DNA of 64,000 nucleotides from Taenia hydatigena (GCA_036345935.2 JADWOT020000002.1:4104617-4168616); one strand, 5' to 3'. Positions 23,739 to 36,800 are shown, counted from the stretch's first letter. The notes: generated by a model from the sequence alone, not told the origin. Translations and numbers: made by a program.

Positions 23739-25023
23739 CTAGGAAAAGAGGCGATTGAAGGCGTTTTAATCAACCAAGAAGATGTAGAAATATTACAACT
23801 AGCATCCTGACAGAAACAGTAGCGGCCAGAAGACCCTCAGAATGTATATGCTTAAAAGAAGTGAAGCTTAATAAGGGGAGTGCTATTATATACCGTCATT
23901 CAAAAAAGAGTTTAACACTTCTATTTGCACGTATTTGCACGAGGCTCATTTAGAAATAAACTTCTTGTATGTTCAACAAGTTTGCTTTATTTGTTTATTT
24001 ATGTCAATTTTCATTGATAAAGTCTCATGCGATTCGACCTCGTGATTGTTGCCTCCTACCGGACTCTATACCAATTTTTCATTTGAAGAGTGCGCCTTAA
24101 AGTGTTAAGCCGGGAAATAGTAAGCAGAGATGTTGCATCCATGCCGAAATCGGCATGATTGGAAATGCGTATCCCAAGCAAACTAAAACTCAAGTACTAA
24201 ACCACTTGTGCAGATCTGTGGAGAGCATTTGAGGCTGAAATATAGGAAGCATTTGATGTTGAGGTTTTACTGTCACTCCTTCGCATCAATGCCTTTTGGT
24301 CAGAAGTAGACAAAGATGGATAGAAGTCCCATTTTTGGCAAGTATCATAGTACGCAATGTACTGTGCGGGGTACAAATGCGCCAGTCATGCACCTGTTCT
24401 GGTTAGGTGGAGTCACTGCGCAGATTCGTAGACATCGTGGCCATCAAAACTTAAAAGATGCTATCAGTGTCAGTGGTGGGTTCACTTGGCACTGAAGTCA
24501 ACAACTGCAGTGAAGAGACGAGAAGCCACAAAGTGAATGAGCTGACCCCAATAGGGCATTAAAGTTATATGCATGGTCTTGCAAGCCTATGTCCCATCGA
24601 CGACGGATCCACATTCTTCATCTCGTGTTGAGTTCTCGTTTATTTTCCTAAGCCCAACTTGGCAATGTGCTAGCTATCGAAAATTACACAAATCATGTAC
24701 AGCCTTGTTACTTAAGCGCAGTACTGAATGTTTGCACCTGATGGGTATCTTGAAAATAGCGAAATGCGAATTAGAAATAAAAGCAGGAAATAAAAGTCAC
24801 TGACTCCTCCCAGAAGTTTCAACTTAATTTTACGGCGATGTCATAGCAATTGACTAGAAACACTCGATTATCTCCAGCAACTTTTAATCATCCATTGCGT
24901 ATTTTATACCTACTATGCATCTACCCACTTTCGAAGGTGTTATGTGCACGAAGCTACCTAGCGAATACAAGTGGACATTTCTGCCCCAAAAGAACACGCC
25001 TTCACAACTCAACATATTTATAG

Positions 25024-25172
25024 GAATGATTTGCGCTTATATCAGCCTATCTGGTACGTTGATCTTGACCTGCAGGGCGACTTCTCCATTTACACTGTAA
25101 AGCTATCTGGCGCTGATGCGTGTGGATTATTTCACCTTCAAAGTTCACGTTTGTTATCATGCTTTCGCATAG
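25024..25172 (+). CDS. Galactose-binding-like exon, copy 1
   Basis: This open stretch encodes NDLRLYQPIWYVDLDLQGDF followed by SIYTVKLSGADACG. The order P-x-W-x-V-D-L, then a short insert, then [FY]-x-I-x-x-V-x-L-x-G-x-x-x-C is the core strand pattern of F5/8 type C / galactose-binding domains. An AG acceptor precedes it (ATATTTATAG), matched in position by the diverged copy at 50860. The proposed donor (GTCGGT) is poor, so the 3' end is uncertain and the frame actually stays open to 25263. It would be followed by the 26169 exon on the same strand. I infer an extracellular carbohydrate- or surface-binding role by family resemblance only. Confidence 0.4.
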
Positions 25173-25754
25173 GTCGGTTTTGCCTGAGAAAAATTAAAGT
25201 ACTACCCACTAATAAGCCAGTGCTTGTGACTACGAACGCATCAACATCACATTCTGGAAAGTAGGCCAAATTAAGCCTCCCACGCTCTCCGCATCGTGCC
25301 AGACAACTTGTATCTGCATTAACGCCACCATCAATTTGTATCTATTTCAGCGAGGTGGCTCATGACACATGAACCGACAAGCAGTTGAGATTGCTTTCAA
25401 AATGTGAGTTTACCGAACGCGAGGCTCAAATTTACTAGGATGACCTGGGTCGCGATAAACTTTATTAATGGCTGCGCTTTCAAGCATGCGTACATTTAAT
25501 TTCGAAATGGTTGGATGTAGCAATGGTGGGCGAAATTCCATTTAATTGAAGACAATGCGAGAGAACTACCAACCAGTGATTGCATTCTCAGCCGCAGAAA
25601 TCGCTTTTAATCCCATTACGACAGATTAAAATGCGGTGACGCCTGCATCTTCCCTTTGCATTACGCCGCCTAAAGTATATTTCAAAAGCACTAACGCTTG
25701 CTAAATACATCGTCCTAGGGGGTGGTCAGAGTAACACTTTAGAAGACATCTTAC

Positions 25755-25822
25755 CACTGTCTTCTGTGTCCTTTGACCAAGGCACAGGTGACCAGCAAAA
25801 GAAGATGGAATGAAAAAGACAT
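25755..25822 (-). CDS. Signal-peptide exon candidate, copy 1
   Basis: From an ATG at 25822 this short exon reads MSFSFHLLLLVTCALVKG, a good secretory leader, and ends at a consensus GTAAGA donor. It lies 2 kb upstream of FN3-A on the same strand, as expected for exon 1 of a leader + FN3 gene. The exon is 68 bases, leaving phase 2, while FN3-A needs phase 1; direct joining creates a TGA at the junction. The related exon at 50742-50811 is 70 bases with phase 1, so this one has probably suffered small indels. It is either a broken leader or is spliced to something else. Confidence 0.4.
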
Positions 25823-26168
25823 CCTCAATCCAGAAATAGCTTGAAATCACAGCACCAGACGCATTTGTAAGAGTTCTGTGCTTTCACAACAGCCCGTCAG
25901 GCGTTCCATTCTTGACCCACATACATTTGCGCAATGAAGGCTACTAGATGCGAGCACTTGTAAGCAATAAGGCGGGTTCGTGTAGTGAAATAATAGGTTT
26001 GTTGCCATGCTATTTCAAAGTTTGCTGTCGGTTAAGAGTGTCTCGAAAACTTGGTGCATTTGAGAGGAACCTTTCCTTATTTTAGGGGTCGCTGTGAATG
26101 TTAGAGTAACGTAACTGCGGTTGCCGCTCCACCACTGCGCCAAGCCAAGCTTTTTTTCTACAATGCAG

Positions 26169-26378
26169 ACGTTCGATGTGCTCGCATATGCTATAGATGG
26201 CTACATTGTGATCCATTGCTGCACTCTCTTTTTGGCGTGCAGCCCTAAAAACAATGTACCATCATCTCTTTCCCTCCCTACCTGCAAATGCAAAAGCCAA
26301 CGCAAAGAAATCTTACCAAACTTGGTAAAACTCAAAGAGTTAGCACAAAACAAACCACATCATAGACAAAGAAAATGA
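26169..26378 (+). CDS. Galactose-binding-like C-terminal exon, copy 1
   Basis: An acceptor (TTTTTTTCTACAATGCAG) opens a frame reading TFDVLAYAIDGYIVIHCCTL, then FLAC and a basic tail to a TGA. The G-x-[YH]-[IV]-V-I-x-x-x-T-L core resembles the last strands of F5/8 type C / galactose-binding domains. The diverged copy at 51953-52078 keeps the acceptor and reads GGHIVIRRYTLFLA, closer still to that motif. Together with the 25024 exon this suggests pieces of one domain on the plus strand. The expected middle part between them was not identified, so the gene may be incomplete. Confidence 0.35.
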   Translation, partial: TFDVLAYAIDGYIVIHCCTLFLACSPKNNVPSSLSLPTCKCKSQRKEILPNLVKLKELAQNKPHHRQRK

Positions 26379-26577
26379 TCATGTTGAAATAATGGAACGC
26401 GATATCTTCCATCTTTTGCCGATTTATTTAGAGCCGTTTTCTTCTCTTTGTTTATCGAATACTTTGCTGTAGTGTCTCACTGTGCCACACGAAACAAGAA
26501 TTCAAATACATCTGTGTAGTGGCTGATCAAAGGTAAAAAGAAAAATTTGCTGCATCACCATAGGCTAATCGTTCTGT

Positions 26578-26805
26578 TTAATTTAAGAGTTGTGAATAAG
26601 GGAGACGTTGTATCGAATGAGACCGCCTACTGTGTGCTTGAGAGCAAACAAATCGACCAGTGATGATGCAGTTACTGTTTTCAATTACCTGAAAATTAAT
26701 CCAGCGAAACTCACGCCTTAAAAGAATTGCGAGATACCAATCAATGCCAAAAGTAAAACAGATGCTTTTCTCCCATTCGTTCTGCAGCTTAGGCAAAGAT
26801 CTCAA
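26578..26805 (-). CDS. Conserved short open frame 'KLQNE', arm R1
   Basis: This is the inverted copy of the frame at 22423-22650 with the same translation. See that entry for the limits of the evidence; coding status is doubtful. Confidence 0.2.
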   Translation of the reverse strand: MRSLPKLQNEWEKSICFTFGIDWYLAILLRREFRWINFQVIENSNCIITGRFVCSQAHSRRSHSIQRLPYSQLLN

Positions 26806-27531
26806 AACGGCTCGTGGAATTGTTTTTGTTAATGTTTAAGGTTGTTAATTTGGCCGTTACTCGTATATAGATCATTTTTGATTACTTTGCCGCAACAACA
26901 ATTAGAAACCATTAAACACGCTGGCGGAGAAAATAGCGCCTACGCTTAAAACGCTCGTATAGAAGAAATGAAGAAGCGATCTCTCAATAAGGTGTGGAGG
27001 CATATGACTCGCTGCAGAGTCAGCGATTTGGTTCAAATAAACAGTGGTATCACATGCTAGAAAAGGGGTCATGCTGAGCCACCCACACTGATTCGTGGCA
27101 GGTGATTTGTAAAGGAGTTGCTACGAAGGGTTAATCCTGCCTACTTTAGCAGGAAGGCTTACAGCGTACCTACCGGTGCTCGGTCGAGAATGCATGCGAA
27201 TCGCAGGATGCTTGAGCATGAAGTTTGGTGCTCACGAGTCGATTTGGGTTGAGATATGCACAATGAATGGTGACGCTATAAAAACGGGCACGAGGTTCTA
27301 CTACAGAAACATGATCCTTCTTTTCGAAGGCAGTACTAAGGAGCACCAGCATTTTTGGCCAATTAGAGGCAGCGCAGATAGCAATTTTGTCTAGGCGTGT
27401 GTAAAACTGGAATGCCTCAATAACAAATAATTGAGTAGAATTTACCTTGCACGTCTATTGCCATTGTGTAAGTAGTACTTTGTGTTTACGCGCAGCGACC
27501 TCCTTAAATGTCTGCGCATTGGTTGCTGCAG

Positions 27532-27668
27532 TGGGCAACGTTCCTAGTACAAATATCACTAAGCTAGATCGGCTCATGGCTTTTGAGTTGGTTAGAAGAG
27601 AAATGAGAAAAAGATTCTGTGGAGGAGTGGGACAGGACATGGGTTTGGTAACTCCAGCACTTCATAAG
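27532..27668 (+). CDS. Candidate exon 'GNV', arm R1
   Basis: This is the inverted copy of the L1 exon at 21560-21696, with the same acceptor, same GTAAGA donor and unchanged peptide. In this orientation it lies on the strand of the galactose-binding-like exons, about 1.15 kb after 26169-26378. It could belong to that gene, but the phase of any preceding exon is not known. Confidence 0.35.
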
Positions 27669-27829
27669 GTAAGACTATCAGGGTGAGACAAGTTCCGTTT
27701 GGAATCGCGTTCCTTAATAAATCTAGAACGTTAATTTGGAAAAAGCGAGCAAACATGTATTTATTTATAACTTGATCTGAAAGTGTTCTCTTCGTCGTCG
27801 CATTGTTGGCGTGATAACCTGTTTCCCTA

Positions 27830-30800
27830 CGCATAGCGCTGCATCCAAATGGTATTTGCCTTGATCTAGTTTGCTAGACAGTTTAGACAGTCACGTGTTT
27901 TTGAACCAATATATTAATAAACTTTTAACAATCGCCTATTTGGTTTAATATCGTTTGTTCGATGCTGGCAAAATCAAACACGCTGTTAATTGGAAGAAGG
28001 GGCGGTGCTGTTGCACCAATTCTTACCAATCCGAGTGTCAAATGAATCGATATTTTAAAAAATGGAACGACGCCTTGTTAGGGCGTTTCATGCCAAGATT
28101 GGTAAACACTTTTCCGCCATTTTGTCTAACAGCAATACTGACTGACTAAAAATGGCCATTAAATGGGCCATAGTTGGCTTCCGATCATCACCCTCGGCGT
28201 GATCTAGGGCGCTACTAATTGCAACTGAGCAATTCTGTACTGTACCATCAAAAACAGTAGTACCCGCAACAGTAGTCGATAAAGATAGTTTGATTTCTCG
28301 TTCACCTGCAGAACAAATGCATGGAAGATCTGTTTTAGGTTCTCTCATGACAACACGGAAAACCCGACCAGTATTATCGACCATTACCCGTCTAGAGCGC
28401 TATTGTAGCAGTGATAATACTTTTCACATTCCATTCAGCAGTAGTACTCTCTTGGTGCTAATAACTTCCTCTCAGACAGCACACATAAGCACGATCGTAC
28501 CCCTTAACATAGACTATTTATCTCAGTCAGAGGTAAATGCCGCTGTCATTAACCAAAACGAATCTCTGTCGCAACGTGCACTTTCTTCGATTTCAATGTG
28601 ATGGCGGATACTACCCTTACCTAAACAGCGGGAGTGTCTATACCTCCCTTAGAGCTTTGACCCAAATGTGTTATTTTATCTGCTCAGTTTCCCACTTGAG
28701 TTCTAAATTGCTAAGAGAAGTAAAGACCAGGAGAAATAAGTAGATGTGGTGAAGAGGGGTGCTATATACATGTAAATCATTCATGACAATAGACCAATAA
28801 ATGATCGAGAATTGTCTGCACATGTTTAATTGATGTAAACACATTAAACCTATCGAGTTCTGATCACGAAGCTCCACCTGTTATGCAATACAGTTCCGAA
28901 GTCAGGAAACAGCCAGCGGGATTTCGAAACACAACTCGGAGAAGTGGAATCTAATCGTCCGTCTAGGAATTCTGAATCGTGACACCGTAACTCAGCTCCT
29001 GATGCAACATTATTGCGAACCTGATGAGTTGCCTGGACGATATGACATTAATACAGTGTAGATTTCGGACCAGGTTCTAATACTCATGAATGGGGTTCCC
29101 GAAAAGCGTCTACGCGTTGGTTTTTATGCGAAGTGGGAATATGTAGTGCGACAATATGCTAATCTAGTCTTCAGCACGATGGTGATGACTACTTCAGAAA
29201 AGACCGAGTTCGGCTGGAAAGCGCAAAGCTTGTGGGACTTTCTCTGGCGATGGAAATAAAGAGTGAGTTCGGCGGTTCGAGCCAATCTTGAAGTTTCGTA
29301 GGACTTTAGCAGAGGATGGATCATCTAGCGCTGCCGTTGATGCAGCAGATTCCTCGTTTATCTCTTTATTTTGACTCATACCCTATAAAATTAGGATAAT
29401 TTCATGAGGATAAGTTTATAGGCAATCGTTCTTAAGGCAGATAAAGGCCATGGCATTTTCGTCCTGAAATCTTGATCACCACGAGGAGGGTTGATAAGGT
29501 CTCTACCCTCAGATCTACGGTCAGCAATCACTTTCCTCCGCTAGGGTACATTCTAAAAATGCTATCAATTTGGTGTTGAAGTTTGAACAAATCGCTTGTG
29601 CTAGCTGGTGATGAATGTCATAGCAGGTTTCTGAGACAATTCCACAAACTTTATCCGGGAAACGTTGTTGTCATTTGTTCTATTCGAATGGTCGAGGTAA
29701 ACTGCTGACGTTTTAATAAACATATTCTAATAGCAAAATCCCTCGTACACGCAAAATTCATTATTTTTGTTCACACAGCAGTTATTTGGAGTGAAGGAGA
29801 ACAAGGTTGCTTACGTGGTTCTAGTTTAGCGCTAAACGAGACTTCGTTGTGTGTGAAGAAACAATTGATATAATGGGATGGAGTGCAATCCTTGGTTCCT
29901 TGTTTATGTGCACCATTTTGTAGAAGTATTTCAAGTCTACTTTGTGGCACACAAAGTCATGCAGTGTAGTCTACTCTGCAACCTTGACCGCCGCTTATGG
30001 GAAACCAACATAAATACGTGGGAGGTGAAGCGTGACAAAGCCTCTATTTAAATGCACTAAATAAATGAAAAGCTTTTTGCAATGCATAGTGGACATTCCA
30101 AAGGCAGAGGAATAGACCGTGTGGAGGGTATTGTGGTTCTACTCTGCGTGGCATACTGCATGGCATGAATCTGTTTCTCAATTATCTGCTGCCCCAACTA
30201 TTGTTTAATAAAGCGTGCTTATTTTCAGCGGTGATTATTATAATTAATGCAACAGCAACGAAACCCATTTAATCTAAAAAGAACAAAGTTAGGGACTGTG
30301 GGGTTCTCGCATTGTTGGAAAGGCGTCAGGACCATCGGACGCATCGACTTATCGGTTTCGTTAACACTTATCAAGTAAGGTCGTATACGTGCGCGATTTC
30401 TAAAATTGACGTATAGAAAATAACGGTTAAAAAATTAAACAATTATTTGTTTACACATCTTTTTACCATGCGTATTCTGCAAACGAACAACGAGTCTTTG
30501 GATGCAGGTTGAGTAAAGATAGTAAGCACGTGGTCAGTAGGGTATTTTGGAGTACTTCTTGCCAACAGGAAAAGGGTGTGCTCATTTGTATTCATTTTCT
30601 TCATTTTGCACCTAACATTAAAATCGTCAAGTTTGCGATTGCTCTTTATCAAACTCATAATCTACGCACACTGCCAAAAATAACATAAAGAAATCTGGCT
30701 CATTCATTGTAAGATGCTTGTTACATGTTTTATGCTAATTTTATGCATGCAGGCTTTGTTTTTCACCTTGTCAGCCACAGAATTGAGCAACACTGACATG

Positions 30801-33800
30801 GTCGCAACAGGCAAAATGAACTGTTATTATTGCTATAACACATCAAAATTTTGTAAGTGTAAGTGCTTTAAGCTTACTAAAAAGACGTACGATTTCCACG
30901 CAGATTATCCTTCTATTCACCGTGCAAATGTTTAGTCACACGAAATATAGCCCATTTAAAACAGTCACGGAGCAATTAAGCAAATTCGAATCAGTGGATT
31001 TTTTGGTTAGCAAAGTCTATTCAAAAAATCTCGGACGCCAACAGTTCCTTCATCGTGCCTCGTATCTCATGACGACAGCAAGCCTTTTAAACTTGCTTTG
31101 ATTCAAGTGAAGCCAATCACTTCCATGCTTGTTGCGGGCGGCAGGAAATGGAAATATGAATTAAAAAGTTTTACTGAGGACGAAGAGCTGAGCTCACTTT
31201 TCTCGGTAGTGTTAGGCCTCTTCTGCATGTTCATATCCTTTATAACGGCAGCAGCATTATCTGAAATTGAAAGAAGCTAAGGAACATGGGAAATAAGCGC
31301 AATACATGGTCTACTTGTAAAGCAACAATAAATTTCCTTCATTCTCATCATTAGAGCTGCAGGCAAACTCAAAAGAAGACAACTAAAATTCGCTGCTTTA
31401 AATATTCTTCTACTCGAATCTTGCAACTTCGCTAACTCTCTCTTCGTGAATGTTGACAAACATCATCTTTAAACCGCAGTGGTTTCTCGCACTAGGATTT
31501 CACCGTAGTCTAAAATATATTCTATCAAGTCACAAATATGCACTGCTTAATTTGCATCATGAATGGTGTAGCAAAACTGGCAGCTAGACATACCGATTGT
31601 CCCCTCCACCGATATTTCGCATCGTCCAATGTTCCCGACGGCTTGCCAACAACACGAGAACCCCACGGTCCCAGACTGTGCTCTCTTTTAATTAAGTGTG
31701 CGTTCTGCTGCTATGATGTAACGCCAAAATTAAGAACAGTTAATGTGAGGGAATGAGGGTAACAAATGATCGACAAATGTAGTTGATGGGAAAGGTACAC
31801 AACATGGGCTGTGCAGTGCATCGTGGGCGATGTTAAACATTCCCAATTCATGCATTCGTTAAATACACATAAGAATTTCGTGGAAGCAAATTTACGAAAC
31901 ATTATTTCTAGCATACTTGTCAGAAACATAAGCATATATTGAGAGAAAAATCCAGTTTATTATTAAAGAAGCCTCATTACTTCTAACTTAAATCAATCCA
32001 AAGGAATCCTGGAAAGAAACCAATTGAATTTCGCTGTGAGAGAAACCAGAACACTGCTTATTCAATCCATGAAGTAATGCCGAATGCACGTTCTGCTCTG
32101 TAAAACAAGCAAGTCCGTATACTTAGAAGTACTTTCTTGCAACATCTTTAATAAATGCAGAACTATCGTTATAAAAGGCGTTAACGCTCATTTAAGCCCA
32201 GTTAAATGAACCGCATGTTCCGTGAAAGCTGTGGTGGCTGGCTGTGAACGGTCTTCTTTGCAAGCGATTAGACTTATGGAAGCATGATAGCTGGTGCTTG
32301 GGAAACACACGAATTTAATCTTAGCAGCCATGCCTGCATGTCTGCAGCTTACATAAAATGCTAAATCTTTTCATGTCTTGGTTATAGCACAAAATGATAT
32401 TGTCATCAAGAAAATTAAAATTAAGGGAATGACTACACACCTGAAACTTGGGCAACGAAGTAAGAATTGCTGTGGTCTTCAGGAGGGCACCCTTATATGA
32501 CTCGCGAAATGCGTTGGGTGCTCCCATGTGATATTCATCCTAACTTTCGCAATGTGATTGGTCTATTTGGTGATTTGATCTAAGGTGATAACTGTGAGCG
32601 ACTAAAATTCTGCTGTAGAAATGCTAGAAATGCTTGAAAGCAATTTTAGTGGCTACAGGAGCATTTTCAATAACTCGCAATGTCCATCCATAAATGCATG
32701 CTGCTTTGTAACTGCAGTTCCTGAGACAGGCAGTGCTGATTGACATTAAAAGCGACAACTGGTTAATGGTGCAGTATGCCCTTAGAAAATGACACAACAG
32801 CCGTGATGCACTGACTAGTTTGCAGGTTCAAATGATTCCGGTTTGACACTGATCGAATTACTGCTGCTGTAAATACCGAGTTTTGCCTTTGTTGGCTAGC
32901 ACTACTGAGGGCGTCCACAAGGCCGCATTCTGTTACATCTCACAGTGTTTCAAGACAATCGAGTTGGCGAAGCAGTTTAATTGATCGTTTAAACGGTTTG
33001 TGAAATGATTATTCGAAATGTAACAACACGAGGTGAAGAGAACGAGATAAGAAGTAACCAGAGCATAAAAGCTCATTTGAAAGAATTCGCGACAAATATA
33101 GACACTTCACTACAAACATTTTAACCTGAATAACTCGGGTCTTTCGAATCCTTGTAGCTTATCGCAAAACAAAATTTATAAGTTACAGACGATTGTGCAA
33201 TTTGTTCGAAATACTTTTATGCGATAGTACAATGCCACTCAGTTTTCCAGCAAAAACACTCGTCTCTTATTTACGAATCCAAGCTCAAAGCGAGTGCCCT
33301 TGTAGCACCTGCAGCTAGCAGAGAGGTTGCACTGAATGGCAGGTTGACAAGGCTTAAAGTCTTCTCAGAGAAATCGGAAAATAAATTACAATGCAATCTA
33401 CCCTTATAACCGTGCAAAAGAAATATGGATTTTCAAAGACTATCGCTACGTTGTGTTTGAATCAGCGTGAATAAAATTGTGGCAAATGGGCTCACGGATG
33501 ACAACGACCATAGACATTTGTAGCGAATGGACCTTTAACTCTCACATTAACGCTATGAGCGTTGATTGCATGGAGCCTTGTTCTGAGAGGTTGTTAACTT
33601 TCTTCAGCATCTTTTATGAAGATTAACGCAAAAGCAGGATTATAATTAGCAACGGCTGCAATGTGGACGAATTTTCATGCAAGATAAGAGCACCAAATTA
33701 TTTAGACTACGATAGAAAAATGCGGACTATGATGCTTCAGTTACAAGCAACATGATTGACGTTGAACCTCTTGGATCCTATAGTTATGCGGTACCAACAT

Positions 33801-36800
33801 GACCGTCAGACATCTCAAAATTAATAGCCTATTTCGTTCATGTAAGGAGGGATACTGGCCTACAATTGGACAAGTTTTATCACCGACTTAAGGTCTGTCA
33901 TTTTTCCCAATTTTTTCTTAATTTTGTTGGCAGCTTATCTGAATTTTTCTTATGTTACCTTCCTCCGAATCTCATGCACGACTAATTTGCATGTTTCCTT
34001 AGTTATATTAAACACATCTTATCTCTGCCGACATTGAAGAGATTCCATTACTCACCACTGTTAATTACCATGTCGACGAGCCAAAATGTTTTTCTCTCAG
34101 TCTGTTCAGGATTGGCAATATCCAGCAGAATTCTACCCAATTTCTGGTAATGTATCGACAACGGCACCTATTTTAAACTATGGATGCGACCAGTATAAAT
34201 ATTCCTTAGAATAAGAACTTAGGCAAGCAATATAAGTTATCACATCTTGCCTAACAACATATCGCCTAAGCGTTCCACCTAGAGGGTTGATAAATACTAA
34301 GTCCAACTGTGGCCGGACGTTCGGTGCCAAAGTTTTCGACCTTCTTATTGCCTATTTAATTGTTAAGGTTGCCGCGAACCCTTATATTTATCAGGCAGAA
34401 ATAATCTTATTAAGGCTATGCTTTGATAAAACAGCGCAAAGAAAATTAGGTTTTGCTTTAGAAGCAACCCACTGCGTAAACAATGCAGACCGACGAAAAC
34501 GTGACCTTCTTTCGTACTCAAGGCACAAAACTCCTTGAAGAAAGCCCCGCCTTTGGTATCATTGCTGTTTATGTGGTAAGTTTTTAGGTCGTGGGGTTGA
34601 GCAAGATACTGAAGATTGTTGAAGTAATCTTCACAGATATTCACACGTGAATTAAATAACAACCCATTCTTCTTTGCGTGCAATAACTGAAGACCCAGAG
34701 AAGCACTTAAAGTTGACGAAAGCATTTGACCGTAGATGATGTAGGCAATATTGCATCGTTCTTGAAGTATTCAAAGTTTGTTTGAGGACTGCCGAAGTGG
34801 TTGTGGTTTCAGTTTTGTAAAGGCTTTGCGAAAAACGAAAATAACGAACAAGAAATATAGTAACATAGACAGCAAGCGGCAAAATGACCATGGGTGACAA
34901 TAGGAGCTGCAAAGATTTATAGCTAGAATGGCGAAAAGCATCAGACAAAACATTCATTGATGTAAAATGTCAAGCTGGATTTTATTTAGACCATATGATC
35001 ATAAATAATCATTAATTCGACTGTTTACTGTCACCTGAGACAAGCTAATTAATTTTGATCCCAAACCATAATGCGGGTAGGCGATCCTTGCGGATGCAGC
35101 GGATAGTTTAGAAGCGAAGATTTTGACCGGAAGGAGTAATGCGCGGAATCATAGAGGTAATGGTGCATCTTGTCGTGCCAACATTTGTCTCAGTGGCTGC
35201 CTGGGCCTCAGTACGTTCCATGCAAGCAAAACAAGTCCCAAGCATGTCAGATCATGCCGATATTCCTCTAAACTGCGCGAAAATGCACCCCAACACCCTC
35301 GTTTCAACTTTTCTGACCCTCAAAGCAATCCTTAATAGAGCGATGCCGATGTGGTTGAACGCAGACTTTGCAGCCTTACACCTGCTCTACAATGAACTGC
35401 GCATCAAAATTAAAAGCACATTTTAGCACCAGCTTTACCAGGTCTACATTGATAGATTTTAAAACTGCGCAAACGACAAGAAAATTGCAAAGGTTGCTGG
35501 TGTAATTAGAAGACAGTTTAATCGTTTGAAGTTAGGGTTAACTTTACTGCAGCCTATTCCCGCATATTCCTACAAAAGGCATTAAAACAATGTTGAGTGC
35601 GGGCATGCTCTGTGAACTTGTCACTACAAAATAAATAGTTCGGCATTTGTGTAAATGAAAATCAGGAATAGTTTTGCTTAATGAAATGCATTCCGACGTA
35701 GATTGCCCACAATTATGTTGCTATAATTCCCCGCGCGCCACCTTTATCCAAAATAATGCATACGCCTGTCGTTTGTGCCTCCGCTGAAATTTCAGCCGGT
35801 CTAGTAAAGCAGTACTCTGCATGAATGCAGAATATAACGGCATCAAGGTTGCGTGTTTGGTCCACAAGATTGCCCTCCTCACGTTTTCTGGGATTCGTAG
35901 ATCATAGTGGCGATAAAACCACTTACTGTGGCCATAAAGCTATGTGAAACTCGCGTTTTCAGACTAAGCATCCATTACATGCCTCGAAAACTCGTATTCA
36001 CCCATCTTAGCAACCAAAATTCTCTCAGAGCAATTAACTGACAGAGTTTGTACTCCATCTTCATTGCCTCACACGCTTCGGCTCAATCTTGAGATCCCAA
36101 TGCGACCTAGCAAAACTTTGTTGTCGTCTTCTCTTGGAATGTGACGCGGACAAAAAAGCAGTGATCCCAAAGCCCTCACCAACCTTCAATCATAGTCAGC
36201 TAGATTGCTTTACAAAAGTCAACGAGACGAGACACTCTGCGGGTGACCATTATGGCATATTCACCTAATGATATGCCCCCGCATAACATAGGAATGAGTT
36301 TCACCTTACAGCCTATTTCACCGGAAGCACTTCACCTTTTCCATCGTTTACGAGAGGGGTCATAAAGTTACTCGCCAAGAACCCCACTCAATTCATAAAT
36401 GTACCTTTGCTAAATCGCCACTTAATTAATGATTAATGCGGTTAACAAGAGCGGCTTATCACAGAAAACAAAAATGAAATCTTTGTTTGAGATGGCTTAC
36501 GAGTGAACTAAGTGCAATTAAGCCAATATGGGTTCCTTCCTTCCATGAGTTATCCTTCCCAGACAGAACCTGGCTGGCCAAGCCTAGACTAACTTTAAAT
36601 TTGAACACGTTATAGTAAGATTGGGATGGTGGTATATGCAGCATAAGTGACGAGAACACTGCTTCATGGGAAACATGTAGGCGTACAATCGTAGAATATT
36701 CAAGTGGTTAAGGATAACCTCAAAAAATAAACAATCTCAGCACATGGCGTCTATCATGGTTCGGCCAACTTCCTCAGCCTTCACTGTCCCTCCCTCTGGG

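Larger units (their letters stand above)
26456..27829 (-). repeat. Inverted-repeat arm R1
   Basis: This is the reverse complement of 21399-22772. Homology with arm R3 (62176-63549) ends abruptly at 27829 after GTTTCCCTA; beyond this, unique sequence follows, whereas R3 and the diverged paralogue at 54740-55045 both continue. The break at 27829/27830 is therefore derived in copy 1. Confidence 0.93.

Noticed and set aside
28088..28601. Overlapping ~100-codon frames on both strands
   Set aside because: Opposed frames of similar length with no homologue in the window and no way to choose; not called as genes.
34652..34957. Hydrophobic minus-strand frames resembling a membrane segment
   Set aside because: Two frames are hydrophobic at once, which usually reflects T-rich DNA composition; no other support.
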